This document shows, piece by piece, positions 10,151 to 18,652 of a stretch of 64,000 bases of DNA (the first letter of the stretch is position 1; every line of letters begins with the position of its first letter). The position numbers and the translations under genes are program-made. The notes beneath the pieces were generated by a model that was given only the letters and a program-made list of their open reading frames with translations, was not told the DNA's origin and ran no database searches. The DNA is from Actinomadura alba. GTDB taxonomy: Bacteria > Actinomycetota > Actinomycetes > Streptosporangiales > Streptosporangiaceae. The stretch covers positions 1-64,000 of the forward strand of contig NZ_JABVEC010000007.1 of NCBI RefSeq assembly GCF_014323705.1, read 5' to 3'.

Positions 10151-10504
10151 TCAGAGCCCGGGCAGACCAGGGAAACCGGCTCCGCCGAGGCCCTCGGTGA
10201 GCGGCCCCATCTTCTCTTCCTGGATCTCCTGGGCGGCACGTCCGGCGTCGCGGATCGCAGCGAGCACCAGGTCGGCGAGCGTCTCCGCCGTGTCCTGCGG
10301 GTCACCGGGATCGATGGCCTTGGGGTCGATGACCAACTCCAGGATCTCGCCCGTGCCGTTCACCGTCACGCTGACCAGGCCGCCGCCCGCCGTGCCTTCC
10401 ACCTCCGTCTCCACGAGCTCCTGCTGAGCGCTGAGTAGTTGCTCATTCATGCGCTGCGCCTGCTCCAGCACATGTTGGAAGTTCAGCTCACCACCGGATT
10501 CCAC
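10151..10504 (-). CDS. YbaB/EbfC nucleoid-associated protein
   Basis: A 117-residue dimeric DNA-binding protein of the YbaB/EbfC family. It has a helical N-terminus (FQHVLEQAQRMNEQLLSAQQ), a beta-sheet core (GGGLVSVTVNGTGEILELVI) and a Gly/Pro-rich tail (LGGAGFPGLPGL). The start is GTG. It sits between dnaX and recR, as in most bacteria. Confidence 0.93.
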   Translation of the reverse strand: MESGGELNFQHVLEQAQRMNEQLLSAQQELVETEVEGTAGGGLVSVTVNGTGEILELVIDPKAIDPGDPQDTAETLADLVLAAIRDAGRAAQEIQEEKMGPLTEGLGGAGFPGLPGL

Positions 10505-10617
10505 GGTGCTCTCCTTTGCAAGTCCGTCTTCCCGAGACTACGGGTTCCGGCTTCGATGCGGTATGCGGACCCACCCCTGGGGCGCCGCCATGCGGCCCGC
10601 CGGGAGGGAGCGGACGG

Positions 10618-12696
10618 TCAGGTGTTGTCGATCTCCCTGATGATCTGCCCGCCGAGTTCTCGCTGAATGAGCGCCATGCCGTTGACCTCGGTTTCGGCCC
10701 CCGCGTCCGCGTCCCCGTCGGGATCGACCTCGTCGCTCTCGTCCATCGGAGGAGGCTCGTCGGGCGGTGGTGGCGGCGGCGGTTCCGCGGGGCGCTCCCG
10801 CCGCGCGGCCGGAGCCGCGCTCGGCCTCGCGGGTGGTGCGGCAGGCGCGGGCGCCGCCGGCCGTGCGGGGCCGGCTCCGGGCCGTACCGTACGGGGGTCG
10901 GCGAGCAACGTCTCGACCCGCCAGTCGACACCGAGGTACTCCTTGAGCACCTCGCGGAAGACGACTTCTTTGCCGCCGACGGAGAAGCCTTTGCGCTTCC
11001 CCTCCTCGGCGAAGGCGACGGTCAGCACGTTGTGCTCGACCGAGGCGGGCTGCGTGCCGTCGAGCATGATCCAGGCGACCTTGCTCCGCTGCTTGACCGC
11101 TTCGAGGATGTCACCCCAGGCACCATGGACCGCGCCGATGTCCAGGCCCGCTCCGGAAACGGGTGCGGACGCTGCCGCGGGCACGGGCACGGGCACGGGC
11201 GCGGCCGGGGGCGGCGGGGGTGCGGAAGCGCGCTGCACCTGCGGCCGGGCGGGCGAGTGATCTGGGTCGGGCTCGGGCGCCCGGGGCGGCGGCGCGGGTG
11301 CCCGTGCGCCGTCCCCGCGGGTCCGGCCGGCCCGGTCAGGGGCTCCGGCGGGCGCCGGAGAGTTATCCACAGAACGCCGTTCGGCTTCCGCGGGAGCGCC
11401 GGGGCGCTGGACAATGGAAGTGGGGTCGCCCCCCTGGGCGGGCGGGGGTTGTACCGGGGCCGGCGGGCGCACCGTGGCTTGGGGAGTGTGGGCCGGTCGC
11501 ACCGGAGCCGGGTGGGACGGGGCCTCACCACCGCCCATGGCGAAGCGCCGCTCGATGCGGTCGAGCCGGGCGAACACCGAAGCCTCGTCGTCGTAGGCCC
11601 CCGGCAGCAGGATCCGGGCGCAGATCAGCTCCAGCAGCAGCCGGGGCGACGTCGCACCGCGCATCTCGGTCAGGCCCGTGTGCAGCAGGTCGGCGGCCCG
11701 GGTCAGCTCGCCGGGACCCATGGCGGCGGCCTGCTCGCGCATCCGCTCGAGTTCGTCCGCCGGCATGTCCAGGAGCCCGGTGGCCCCGGCGTCCGGCACG
11801 TTCGCCAGCACTACGAGATCGCGGAATCGCTCCAGCAGATCGGCGGCGAACCTGCGCGGGTCCTGCCCGCTCTCGATGACCCGGTCGACGGCGGCGAAGA
11901 CGGCGCTTCCGTCCCGCGCGGCGAACGCGTTCACGACCTCGTCCAGCAGCGTGGAATCGGTGTATCCCAGCAGCGAAACAGCGCGCGCGTAGGTGATGCC
12001 GGCCTCGTCGGAACCCGCGAGCAGCTGGTCGAGGATCGACAGCGAATCGCGGGCCGAGCCCGCTCCCGCCCGGACCACCAGAGGCAGCGCCGTGGCCTCG
12101 TACGGCACCTTCTCGGACTCGAGGATCTGCTCGAGCAGCTCTCGGAGCACCCCTGGCGGCATCAGCCGGAACGGGTAGTGGTGGGTGCGGGACCGGATCG
12201 TCCCGATCACCTTTTCCGGCTCGGTGGTCGCGAAGATGAACTTCAGGTGCGGCGGCGGCTCCTCCACGAGCTTCAACAGGGCGTTGAAGCCCTCGCGGGT
12301 GACCATGTGCGCCTCGTCGATGATGTAGATCTTGAAGCGCGCGGCCACGGGCGCGAAGAAGGCGCGCTCACGGAGATCACGGGCGTCGTCCACTCCACCG
12401 TGCGACGCGGCGTCGATCTCTATGACGTCAATGTGGCCCGAACCCGCCGGCCCCAGCGCGACACAGGAGTCGCACTCGCCGCACGGGTCCGGAGTCGGGC
12501 CCTGCTCGCAGTTGAGCGAGCGGGCCAGGATGCGCGCGCTGGAGGTCTTGCCACAGCCGCGCGGACCGCTGAAGAGGTATGCGTGATTGACACGACCGTT
12601 GCGCAGCGCCTGCTGGAGCGGCTCGGCGACGTGTTCTTGCCCCTTGAGCTCGGCGAACGTCGCTGGCCGGTACTTTCGGTACAGAGCCAGACTCAT
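10618..12696 (-). CDS. dnaX: DNA polymerase III subunit gamma/tau
   Basis: The clamp-loader ATPase subunit. A 692-residue protein. The P-loop is SGPRGCGKTSSARILARSL, and a zinc module (CEQGPTPDPCGECDSC) follows. Walker B is IIDEAHMVTREGFNALLKLV, and the sensor motif is IFATTEPEKVIGTIRSR. The residues after about 380 form a long Pro/Ala-rich linker, then a tau-like C-terminal domain. The SRP RNA gene lies just upstream on the same strand. A perfect DnaA-box sequence occurs inside the linker-coding region. Confidence 0.97.
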   Translation of the reverse strand: MSLALYRKYRPATFAELKGQEHVAEPLQQALRNGRVNHAYLFSGPRGCGKTSSARILARSLNCEQGPTPDPCGECDSCVALGPAGSGHIDVIEIDAASHGGVDDARDLRERAFFAPVAARFKIYIIDEAHMVTREGFNALLKLVEEPPPHLKFIFATTEPEKVIGTIRSRTHHYPFRLMPPGVLRELLEQILESEKVPYEATALPLVVRAGAGSARDSLSILDQLLAGSDEAGITYARAVSLLGYTDSTLLDEVVNAFAARDGSAVFAAVDRVIESGQDPRRFAADLLERFRDLVVLANVPDAGATGLLDMPADELERMREQAAAMGPGELTRAADLLHTGLTEMRGATSPRLLLELICARILLPGAYDDEASVFARLDRIERRFAMGGGEAPSHPAPVRPAHTPQATVRPPAPVQPPPAQGGDPTSIVQRPGAPAEAERRSVDNSPAPAGAPDRAGRTRGDGARAPAPPPRAPEPDPDHSPARPQVQRASAPPPPPAAPVPVPVPAAASAPVSGAGLDIGAVHGAWGDILEAVKQRSKVAWIMLDGTQPASVEHNVLTVAFAEEGKRKGFSVGGKEVVFREVLKEYLGVDWRVETLLADPRTVRPGAGPARPAAPAPAAPPARPSAAPAARRERPAEPPPPPPPDEPPPMDESDEVDPDGDADAGAETEVNGMALIQRELGGQIIREIDNT

Positions 12697-12720
12697 GGGG
12701 GTCCGTCCAGGTCAGAAAAA

Positions 12721-12810
12721 GGGGACCCCCCGCACACCCGTCAGAGCCTGCTTATCCTTGCTGCCTTCCGGCCCTGGGGAGGTTCACAGGATGACGCCAT
12801 GCGAGGGGTC
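12721..12810 (-). ncRNA. ffs: Signal recognition particle RNA, small bacterial type (4.5S)
   Basis: Read on the minus strand, the 90-nt segment begins GACCCCTCGCATGG and ends GGGGGTCCCC, so the two ends pair. The apex contains the universal SRP core, with CCAGGGCCGGAAGGCAGCAA carrying the GGAA tetraloop and the Ffh-binding symmetric loop. Placement just upstream of dnaX on the same strand is the normal actinobacterial position. The ends are set by pairing and may be off by a few bases. Confidence 0.93.
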
Positions 12811-12878
12811 TTCGCTGAGTCTATGGCATCCGAGAGGTGAGTTCGTTCAGGTCCGCCGAGTCCATAGGCTCGCTTCCC

Positions 12879-13202
12879 ATGAGCCACATCTTTCACATCG
12901 CCGAGCGGGCGGACTGGGACGCCGCGCGGGCGGCCGGCGGGCCGTACGAGATCTCCACCCGGGGCCGTACCCTGCGGGAGGAGGGGTTCATCCACTGCTC
13001 GCGCGACGAGGCCCAGGCCGGCGAGGTGCTGCGGGCCTTCTACGCGGGCGTCGGCGACCTGGTCCTGCTGGAGATCGACACAGCCCGGCTGGACGTGCCC
13101 GTCCGGCACGAGCCCGCCGACGGTGACGTCTTCCCGCACATCTACGGACCACTGCCGCTCGACGCCGTCATCCAGGTACGGCCACTGCCCGCGAACCGGT
13201 AA
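12879..13202 (+). CDS. DUF952 domain protein
   Basis: A 107-residue DUF952-family protein. It starts MSHIFHIAERADWDAAR and carries the diagnostic GFIHCSRDEAQ and LVLLEIDTARL. The fold is reported to resemble ADP-ribosyltransferase or glutathione-S-transferase-like folds, but no function is established. The ATG at 12879 matches family starts. It is followed 11 bp later by tRNA-Ser on the same strand. Confidence 0.88.
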   Translation: MSHIFHIAERADWDAARAAGGPYEISTRGRTLREEGFIHCSRDEAQAGEVLRAFYAGVGDLVLLEIDTARLDVPVRHEPADGDVFPHIYGPLPLDAVIQVRPLPANR

Positions 13203-13213
13203 GCTCATCGGCG

Positions 13214-13301
13214 GAGGATTCGCCTAGTGGCCTAGGGCGCACGCTTGGAAAGCGTGTTGGTGGCAACGCCTCAGGAGTTCGAATCTCCTATCCTCCGCCA
13301 G
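13214..13301 (+). tRNA. tRNA-Ser(GGA)
   Basis: An 88-nt gene. The acceptor stem GGAGGAT pairs with ATCCTCC, then discriminator G and encoded CCA. The anticodon loop CTTGGAAAG gives anticodon GGA (UCC/UCU codons). There is a class II long variable arm, and the T-loop is GTTCGAATC. Its 3' 55 bases recur at 15222-15276, so this is the likely attachment site of a small island. A terminator follows at 13322. Confidence 0.97.
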
Positions 13302-13321
13302 CTCTGACCAGGCAGAACACG

Positions 13322-13350
13322 AGGCCGGTGCCCACGGGGCACCGGCCTTT
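13322..13350 (+). terminator. tRNA-Ser terminator
   Basis: A 12-bp perfect stem (AGGCCGGTGCCC / GGGCACCGGCCT) with a 3-nt loop and a short T run, 20 bases past the tRNA CCA. Confidence 0.8.
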
Positions 13351-13543
13351 GTCGATCTTTGGTCTCCTTCTCAGTCTCATACCGGTAGCAGCGATGTGCC
13401 GGGCGTCATGCAGCCGAGCATCCCGGAGTCCGGCCTTCTCTCAGCAGAATGTGGCGCGGGCCCGCCCGACGGGCCGCCTGGCGGGGCGGTCCGATCGTGG
13501 CGAGCCTGCGACCGTCAAAACGGGTCTGAGACCGTCACACGGG

Positions 13544-14941
13544 TCAGAGGGAGCCGCGCCCCCAGGGGCCGGTGATCGCGAGGGTGACGCCGGGCGTCTG
13601 GATGTTGACGAACAGCCACTCGCCCTTCGGGTCGAAGGTCGCGCCGGCCCACTCGCTCCAGCTGTAGTCCCCGGGCTCCACGGACTTGCCCGGGATGCCA
13701 CCAGAGGGAACGACCAGGTTGTTCTGGGCGAAGTGGAAGATCTCGCCGTCCTGGGTGAGTCCGCGGAGGAACTGGTTGCCGGAGCCGTCGTCGCACAGCA
13801 TGATCCCGCCACGCGGGCTCACGCACACGTTGTCAGGGTTGTTGAGAACGCCGGTGTCCGTCGGGGCGATCAGCACCTTCAGCCGGTTGGCCCTGAGGTC
13901 GTACACGAAGACCTGGCCCTCCCCGGTCGGGCCGCCGCCCGAGGCGACGAAGAAGACCTTGCCGTCGTGGTAATAGGCCCCCTCCAGCGCGGCGAAACTG
14001 GCGGCACCCTTGGCGATACCCTGCCGCCCCACGCTGGGCTCTGAGGGTGCGGGGTCGGGGTTGTCGATCCGCACCCAGCTCAGGTCGCCGTACTCGACGC
14101 CGGTGGGGTCACTGCCGGTGTCGATGGTGGAACCGCCGATCGCCAGCATCTCAAGGACGCCCTCGTCCAGCTTCCCGCGCTTGTTGGGCCGGAATCGGTA
14201 CAGCCCGGTCGGGCCGTCGTCCTCGGTCATGTAGACCCAGCCGGTCTTCGGGTCGACCACGGCCGCCTCGTGCACGAAGCGGCCCATCGCCTTGTATGGC
14301 TTGGCGGAGCTCACGCCATCGTGCGGCACCTCGAAGATGTAGCCGTGCTGGACTTCACCGTTGCGGAGGTCGGTCTCCTCGCACGACAGCCAGGTGCCCC
14401 AAGGCGTCACCCCGCCCCCGCAGTTGCGGATCGTGCCGGACAGGCTCGCCCAGCTCTCCACGAACTCGCCCTTGCGGGTGTCGAAGACGACGTTGCTGGT
14501 GCCCCCGCTGGCCATCGGGTCGTAGGCCGCGTCGATGAACGCGCCGTCGAGATCGTTGATCTCGTGGTTGCGCACGATCCAGACCTTGTGGTCCACCCCA
14601 GGGTCGCCGCCGGGGCGCTTGCCGGGGTCGCCGGCGAACTTGCCAGGTCGGAACGCTCCCATCCCGTCGTGTGCGCCGGGCGTAGGACGACCATCAGACA
14701 TGCGGTCGCCCGTCCAGCCGTACGAGATGTACTCGAAGCCCTCCGGAAGCAGGATGAGCTCCAGCCCGGTCGCCTGGTCCCTGACCGGGCGCAGCGGGCC
14801 ATAATCCGGGCTGCTGTGCGGCTTCGACCTCGGCGCGGCACCCGCCGGCCGAGCGGCCAGCGCGTCCAACGACCCAGCCGCCACCACCCCTGTGGCCAGG
14901 ACGCCGGAGGACAGCAGGAATGACCGGCGATCGAACCTCAT
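13544..14941 (-). CDS. PhoX-type (DUF839) phosphatase, Tat-exported
   Basis: A 465-residue protein of the DUF839/PhoX family, secreted Ca/Fe-dependent alkaline phosphatases. The N-terminus has a Tat signal (MRFDRRSFLLSSG, a hydrophobic stretch to about residue 30, then AAP). Family motifs include WIVRNHEINDLDGAF, NCGGGVTPWGTWLSCEETD and GRFVHEAAVVDPKTG. The chosen ATG at 14941 is close to the Tat motif. A TTG at 14953 has the better-spaced AGGAG. It is the only gene between the tRNA-Ser repeats, so it may have been acquired. Confidence 0.87.
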   Translation of the reverse strand: MRFDRRSFLLSSGVLATGVVAAGSLDALAARPAGAAPRSKPHSSPDYGPLRPVRDQATGLELILLPEGFEYISYGWTGDRMSDGRPTPGAHDGMGAFRPGKFAGDPGKRPGGDPGVDHKVWIVRNHEINDLDGAFIDAAYDPMASGGTSNVVFDTRKGEFVESWASLSGTIRNCGGGVTPWGTWLSCEETDLRNGEVQHGYIFEVPHDGVSSAKPYKAMGRFVHEAAVVDPKTGWVYMTEDDGPTGLYRFRPNKRGKLDEGVLEMLAIGGSTIDTGSDPTGVEYGDLSWVRIDNPDPAPSEPSVGRQGIAKGAASFAALEGAYYHDGKVFFVASGGGPTGEGQVFVYDLRANRLKVLIAPTDTGVLNNPDNVCVSPRGGIMLCDDGSGNQFLRGLTQDGEIFHFAQNNLVVPSGGIPGKSVEPGDYSWSEWAGATFDPKGEWLFVNIQTPGVTLAITGPWGRGSL

Positions 14942-15221
14942 GCGCTCGCTCAACGCATCTCCTCTTGTTGTTACCGCTACTGGCAAAAGCCAGCCATCGG
15001 CGTACGAGCCTCTCGGGGGGTCATGAAAACGGTCAGAACATGGCTCATACGCGGAACGGCAGGATGATGACCTAGACCGTTCGATCGGGTGTCCAAGCAG
15101 CGAGGGACTAGCGAATCCGTCCCGGCCCCAACGAGTTCACACCGGTCCAGCAAGCCACACGCGACGGCCGGAGGCACAGGTCACGGACCGGTGCACACGC
15201 CGCCGAACAGGTGAGCGAAGA

Positions 15222-15276
15222 CTTGGAAAGCGTGTTGGTGGCAACGCCTCAGGAGTTCGAATCTCCTACCCTCCGC
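15222..15276 (+). repeat. tRNA-Ser(GGA) 3' fragment (attR-like)
   Basis: 55 bases starting CTTGGAAAGCGTGTTGG, identical to 13245-13299 except for one base in the acceptor stem (C for T). The upstream part of a tRNA is absent. Its own terminator follows at 15301, as expected if this was the original tRNA 3' end before insertion. Confidence 0.85.
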
Positions 15277-15300
15277 ACCTGGTTGAGACAGGAACGCAGA

Positions 15301-15329
15301 GAGGTCGACCCATCCGGGTCGGCCTCTTT
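15301..15329 (+). terminator. Terminator after the tRNA-Ser fragment
   Basis: An 11-bp stem (GAGGTCGACCC / GGGTCGGCCTC, one G-U pair), a 4-nt loop, then TTT. Confidence 0.75.
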
Positions 15330-15371
15330 CGTCATGTGCCGTCCATTGGAAGCGCCACGTAGACTCCACAC

Positions 15372-15671
15372 GTGATCTTTAAGTCGGTGGGCGAAGGACG
15401 TCCCTATCCCGAGCACGGGCTCGAGCCCCGGGACTGGGCGAAGATCCCCCCGCGCCAGGTCCGCCTCGACCAGCTGATCACCACGAAGCGGGAACTCGAC
15501 CTGCACTCACTGCTCGCCAGGGACTCGACGTTCTACGGCGACCTCTTCCCGCACGTCGTGCAGTGGCACGGCGAACTGTACTTGGAGGACGGCCTGCACC
15601 GGGCCCTGCGCGCCGCGCTCCACCAGCGGCTCGTGCTGCATGCCCGGGTACTGGACCTCGACGCCCAGTGA
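15372..15671 (+). CDS. Conserved actinobacterial small protein
   Basis: A 99-residue protein with a GTG start. It opens MIFKSVGEGRPYPEHGLEPR, then PPRQVRLDQLITTKRELDL and DSTFYGDLFPHVVQWHGELY. Proteins of this form are widespread in actinomycetes. Database names sometimes liken them to VapB-type antitoxins, but no VapC toxin gene is next to it, so no toxin-antitoxin function is claimed. The YLEDGLHRALRAAL segment resembles ParB/sulfiredoxin-like DGHHR motifs only loosely. Confidence 0.75.
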   Translation: MIFKSVGEGRPYPEHGLEPRDWAKIPPRQVRLDQLITTKRELDLHSLLARDSTFYGDLFPHVVQWHGELYLEDGLHRALRAALHQRLVLHARVLDLDAQ

Positions 15672-15757
15672 GCGAGCGGCCCCGGCCGAGGTGCCGGGGC
15701 CGTACCTCCCTTTCCGGCCTCGGGCCGTTTCGACGGCCATGGGCCCTTTCCACCGCT

Positions 15758-16507
15758 CTAGCGCCCGTCCCACGGCCCCGCGGCGGCGCTCTGGCCGGGC
15801 GTGGTCTTGACGACCACCGTGCGGGCGAACTTGTCGTGCAGGCACTGGTGGTAGGGCTGGTCCCAGAGGTGCCACAGCACATTCAGCAGGCCGAGCACGG
15901 GGACCTGTCCCGCCAACGCGTAGGTCCCTGCGCGCTTGGCGGCGGCGGCACCGGTCAAAGGTGCGCGGTCGGGCAGCGCGACGACCCTGGTCTTCATGAC
16001 GCGCTTGCCGACGGTCTGCCCCGAACTCCCGAGCTGGAGCCAGTCGTAGAAGAACGTGAGGAGCGCCTGCCCCAAGCCGATCAGCAGGCTGTAGGCGAAG
16101 AACGTCAACTCCTGCCTCAGCGCCGCCTCGAGGTCGGACTCGTACGGCTGCCCGAAGTACCAGACATAGAGCCAGACCCACAGCGGCGCGACCACCAGCC
16201 CGATGATGACGGAATCGATGATCCGGGCGACGAGCCGCTGCCACCACTCGGCGAGGGTCGGGTCCCGCGGCTGCGGTCCGTAGCCGTGCGGCTGAGCTTG
16301 GGGGTACGGCTGATAGGGCGACGGCGTCCCGTAGGCGCCGGGCGGCGGACCCGGTGAGGGGCCCGGAACCGGCCCGGGCACCGGTCCCGGCACGCCGTAG
16401 GGCCGCCCGTACGGTGGCGGCTGGGACCCGGCCGCCGGGCCGGGATCGGGCAGCGGCTCCGAGGGCGGGGCGAAGCCGGGAGGGTCGTCCTGGGAATCCT
16501 GTGCCAT
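15758..16507 (-). CDS. RDD-family membrane protein
   Basis: A 249-residue protein. A Pro/Gly/Tyr-rich cytoplasmic N-terminus of about 95 residues (PPPYGRPYGVPGPVPG repeats) precedes an RDD domain with three or four membrane segments. The domain begins LAEWWQRLVARIIDSVIIGL and ends with the usual LHDKFARTVVV. The ATG at 16507 (MAQDSQDD) was chosen. An upstream frame extension reads into the tRNA-proximal terminator region. The function of RDD proteins is unclear. Confidence 0.87.
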   Translation of the reverse strand: MAQDSQDDPPGFAPPSEPLPDPGPAAGSQPPPYGRPYGVPGPVPGPVPGPSPGPPPGAYGTPSPYQPYPQAQPHGYGPQPRDPTLAEWWQRLVARIIDSVIIGLVVAPLWVWLYVWYFGQPYESDLEAALRQELTFFAYSLLIGLGQALLTFFYDWLQLGSSGQTVGKRVMKTRVVALPDRAPLTGAAAAKRAGTYALAGQVPVLGLLNVLWHLWDQPYHQCLHDKFARTVVVKTTPGQSAAAGPWDGR

Positions 16508-16618
16508 GACCAGGATCATCCTCGCCGGGCAGGGCGCCAACAAGGGCGGGGCCGGTTCCTGACACGACGAAGCCCGTTCCACGAGGGAAACGGGCTTCAG
16601 CGTGCTCGCTGGTCGGCT

Positions 16619-16708
16619 TGGCGGTGGAGGTGGGATTTGAACCCACGGATGAGTTGCCCCATCACACGCTTTCGAGGCGTGCGCCCTCGGCCACTAGGCG
16701 ACTCCACC
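16619..16708 (-). tRNA. tRNA-Ser(CGA)
   Basis: A 90-nt gene on the minus strand. The acceptor GGTGGAG pairs with CTCCACC, followed by G and encoded CCA. The anticodon loop CCTCGAAAG gives CGA (UCG codon). It has a long variable arm and a T-loop GTTCAAATC. It sits just downstream of tadA on the same strand. Confidence 0.97.
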
Positions 16709-16718
16709 GCGGGGAAGC

Positions 16719-17219
16719 CTACCCGACTCTGCGCCGCGTGAAGAACTCGGTGAGCAGGGCCCCGCACTCCGCCGCGAGCACCTCGGCGATCACCTCGGGC
16801 CGATGGTTGAGCCGCCGGTCGCGTACGACGTCCCAGAGCGATCCGACGGCACCCGCCTTCGGGTCGACGGCGCCGTACACGACGCGGTCCACCCGGGCGA
16901 GCACGGCGGCACCCGCGCACATGGTGCAGGGCTCCAGCGTGACGACCAGCGTGCAGCCCTCGAGCCGCCACGTGCCCAGCCGGGCGGCGGCCCGGCGCAG
17001 CGCGACCACCTCGGCGTGCGCGGTCGGGTCGGCGGCGAGTTCCCGCTCGTTGTGACCGGCGCCGGCGACCTGGCCCCCGGCGTCCAGGACCACGGCGCCC
17101 ACCGGGACGTCACCGGCCTCACCCGCCCGCCCTGCCTCGGCCAGCGCGAGCCGCATCGCCCGTTCGAACTCCCCCTCCGCCTGCTCGGGGAGCCCGCCGG
17201 GCCCGGTCGGCTCAGTCAC
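16719..17219 (-). CDS. tadA: tRNA adenosine(34) deaminase
   Basis: Converts A34 to inosine in tRNA-Arg(ACG). A 166-residue protein. The zinc/catalytic site HAE is in PTAHAEVVALR, and the second zinc motif is TLEPCTMCAGA. It starts with GTG and overlaps by 8 bp the upstream gene for a TadA-associated protein, indicating coupling. Confidence 0.95.
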   Translation of the reverse strand: MTEPTGPGGLPEQAEGEFERAMRLALAEAGRAGEAGDVPVGAVVLDAGGQVAGAGHNERELAADPTAHAEVVALRRAAARLGTWRLEGCTLVVTLEPCTMCAGAAVLARVDRVVYGAVDPKAGAVGSLWDVVRDRRLNHRPEVIAEVLAAECGALLTEFFTRRRVG

Positions 17220-17661
17220 GGATACGGTCGAACTCCTCGGCGAACCCGGTCTGCTCGGCGACGGTCAGCAACGCGTCGCCGGGTAGCGCCCGCTCGCTCA
17301 ACTCGAGCAGCCGCTTGGCGTCAAGGCCAAGGTCGTTCAGCAGCTCGGGATCGCCGGTCGCCTCACCCTCGAGCGCCGACTCACCGACGAACTGGCTGAG
17401 CAGACCGGCCAGGTCGCTGGTCAGGGGGGCCTGCGCATCGGACACGAAGACGCGGGGCTCGTCCTGCTCGTCCAGTCGCATGACCGCGAACCACTGGTCG
17501 TTCTCCTCGACGAGCAGCAGCACCGGGTCGCCGGTCGTCTCCATCGCCACCTCGCGCATCACGTCGGCGACGTCGTCTATGCCCTCTGCCTCGGCCAGTT
17601 CGGCCTCGGTGCCCAGCCAGCCCTGCTCGGTGCGGGCGAAGACGGCAGCGAAGTACGGCAT
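17212..17661 (-). CDS. tRNA adenosine deaminase-associated protein (copy 1)
   Basis: An acidic protein of about 149 residues starting MPYFAAVFARTEQGWLG. This family is found next to tadA across actinobacteria and is named for that linkage; its biochemical role is unknown. It overlaps tadA by 8 bp. The ATG at 17661 has GAGAG just upstream. An ATG three codons earlier is also possible. Confidence 0.85.
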   Translation of the reverse strand: MPYFAAVFARTEQGWLGTEAELAEAEGIDDVADVMREVAMETTGDPVLLLVEENDQWFAVMRLDEQDEPRVFVSDAQAPLTSDLAGLLSQFVGESALEGEATGDPELLNDLGLDAKRLLELSERALPGDALLTVAEQTGFAEEFDRIRD

Positions 17662-17823
17662 GTCTCTCATTGTGACCCAGCGGCGACTGCGAAGCATCCG
17701 TGTCGGCGATGCGGTACGGGAGATTTCGTCATTCGGGCCGTCCCGGGTCGTCCGGGCAGCCCGCGCGGCCCGGCGGGGCCCCCAGCGACTCCGCCGCCCG
17801 GCCGCCCGGCCGGGGCTGCGGGA

Positions 17824-18309
17824 TCAGCCGATGCTGTCGATCGCGCGCTCGAACGAGTGGCCGAAGCCGAGCCGGCCGGCGATGCTCAGCAGCATCTCGT
17901 CGGGGTAGAGATCGAGATCGCCGGAGAGCGCGCCGAGCTCCATCTCGTCCAGCCCCAGGTCCGCGAAGATCGACATGTCGCCGACGGGCAGCACCTGATC
18001 GAGTTCCTCGTCCTCAGGCACCGGGATGTCGAGGTAGTCCAGGACCTGCCGCGCCAGCGGCCACTCGACCGACGCGGTCACGTCGGAGAGGAACACCATG
18101 ACCTCGTCGCCCAGCACGCGGATCGCGATGAAGAAGTCGTCGCCGACCGCCGCCAGCCCGATCGTGCCGCCGATGCCGGGCTGCTGCCGCAGAGCATGCA
18201 CGAACCCTGCGAGGTCCTCGGTGAGTGCGACGGGGAGCAGTTCGGTCTCCCAGCTGTCGTCCTCCCGGAAGACCACAACAGCGAAGTCAGTCATTCCAAC
18301 GTCCGTCAT
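17824..18309 (-). CDS. tRNA adenosine deaminase-associated protein (copy 2)
   Basis: An acidic paralogue of about 161 residues of the 17212-17661 protein. Shared features are the start ([16 protein letters not shown]), a central [17 protein letters not shown] like VFVSDAQAPLTSDLA, and a tail ([20 protein letters not shown]) like DALLTVAEQTGFAEEFDRI. Paralogue alignment would favour the ATG at 18294. The ATG at 18309 has a better upstream G-rich site. Two copies in a row suggest an old tandem duplication, perhaps forming a heterodimer. Confidence 0.8.
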   Translation of the reverse strand: MTDVGMTDFAVVVFREDDSWETELLPVALTEDLAGFVHALRQQPGIGGTIGLAAVGDDFFIAIRVLGDEVMVFLSDVTASVEWPLARQVLDYLDIPVPEDEELDQVLPVGDMSIFADLGLDEMELGALSGDLDLYPDEMLLSIAGRLGFGHSFERAIDSIG

Positions 18310-18399
18310 CTTCACCCCACCGCCGCGGAACCTGCCTGGGAATGGTCGCAGATGCGGAGTGCGGACGCGTGCTCCACCCCGAAACTCGCGTCGCGTCTG

Positions 18400-18582
18400 T
18401 CAGATGATCCGGAACGTATGCATGCGGAGGGCGGCGTGGATGGCGGCGCGGCGGGACCGGCGGGGGGCGACTCTCCGTCGCAGCTCTCTGGCCTCGGCCA
18501 GCTCGCACAGGAAGACGGCGCGACGCTGGAGCCGGTCCCGGACCTCCTCGGGGGTCGGTTCTTCGGGTCGTTCAGCGGTCAT
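18400..18582 (-). CDS. Small basic protein upstream of upp
   Basis: A 60-residue protein. It has an acidic start ([20 protein letters not shown]) and an Arg-rich helical second half ([20 protein letters not shown]) ending MHTFRII. Short proteins with an Arg-rich helix and an HTFR-like end occur in many actinomycetes. No function is known. It is divergent from upp. Confidence 0.6.
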   Translation of the reverse strand: MTAERPEEPTPEEVRDRLQRRAVFLCELAEARELRRRVAPRRSRRAAIHAALRMHTFRII

Positions 18583-18652
18583 GCCGAACTACCTTCCCAG
18601 CGCAAACGTATCCATTCGGCACGGTAAGAGATGGCTGGGTACCTTTGCTCGC

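Larger units (their letters stand above)
13245..15276. mobile_element. Possible tRNA-Ser-bounded mini-island carrying phoX
   Basis: The segment is bounded by a 55-bp direct repeat of the tRNA-Ser(GGA) anticodon-to-3' end (54 of 55 identical). The intact tRNA is at the left edge and the 3' fragment at the right edge, in the same orientation. This is the geometry left by integrases that use tRNA 3' ends. It holds one gene, a phoX-type phosphatase, and no integrase. It could be a decayed or non-autonomous island, or a tandem tRNA duplication whose second copy lost its 5' half. Confidence 0.5.

Noticed and set aside
10618-12696. Programmed frameshift for a gamma subunit in dnaX
   Set aside because: No A-rich slippery heptamer with a following stem was seen in the linker-coding part.
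10516-12840. 774-codon open frame opposite dnaX, and a 784-codon one opposite dnaB (56096-58450)
   Set aside because: These are antisense shadow frames produced by high GC at third positions; the opposite strands encode well-conserved proteins with motifs.
15372-15671. Toxin-antitoxin locus
   Set aside because: The VapB-like label for this family is weak and there is no toxin gene beside it.
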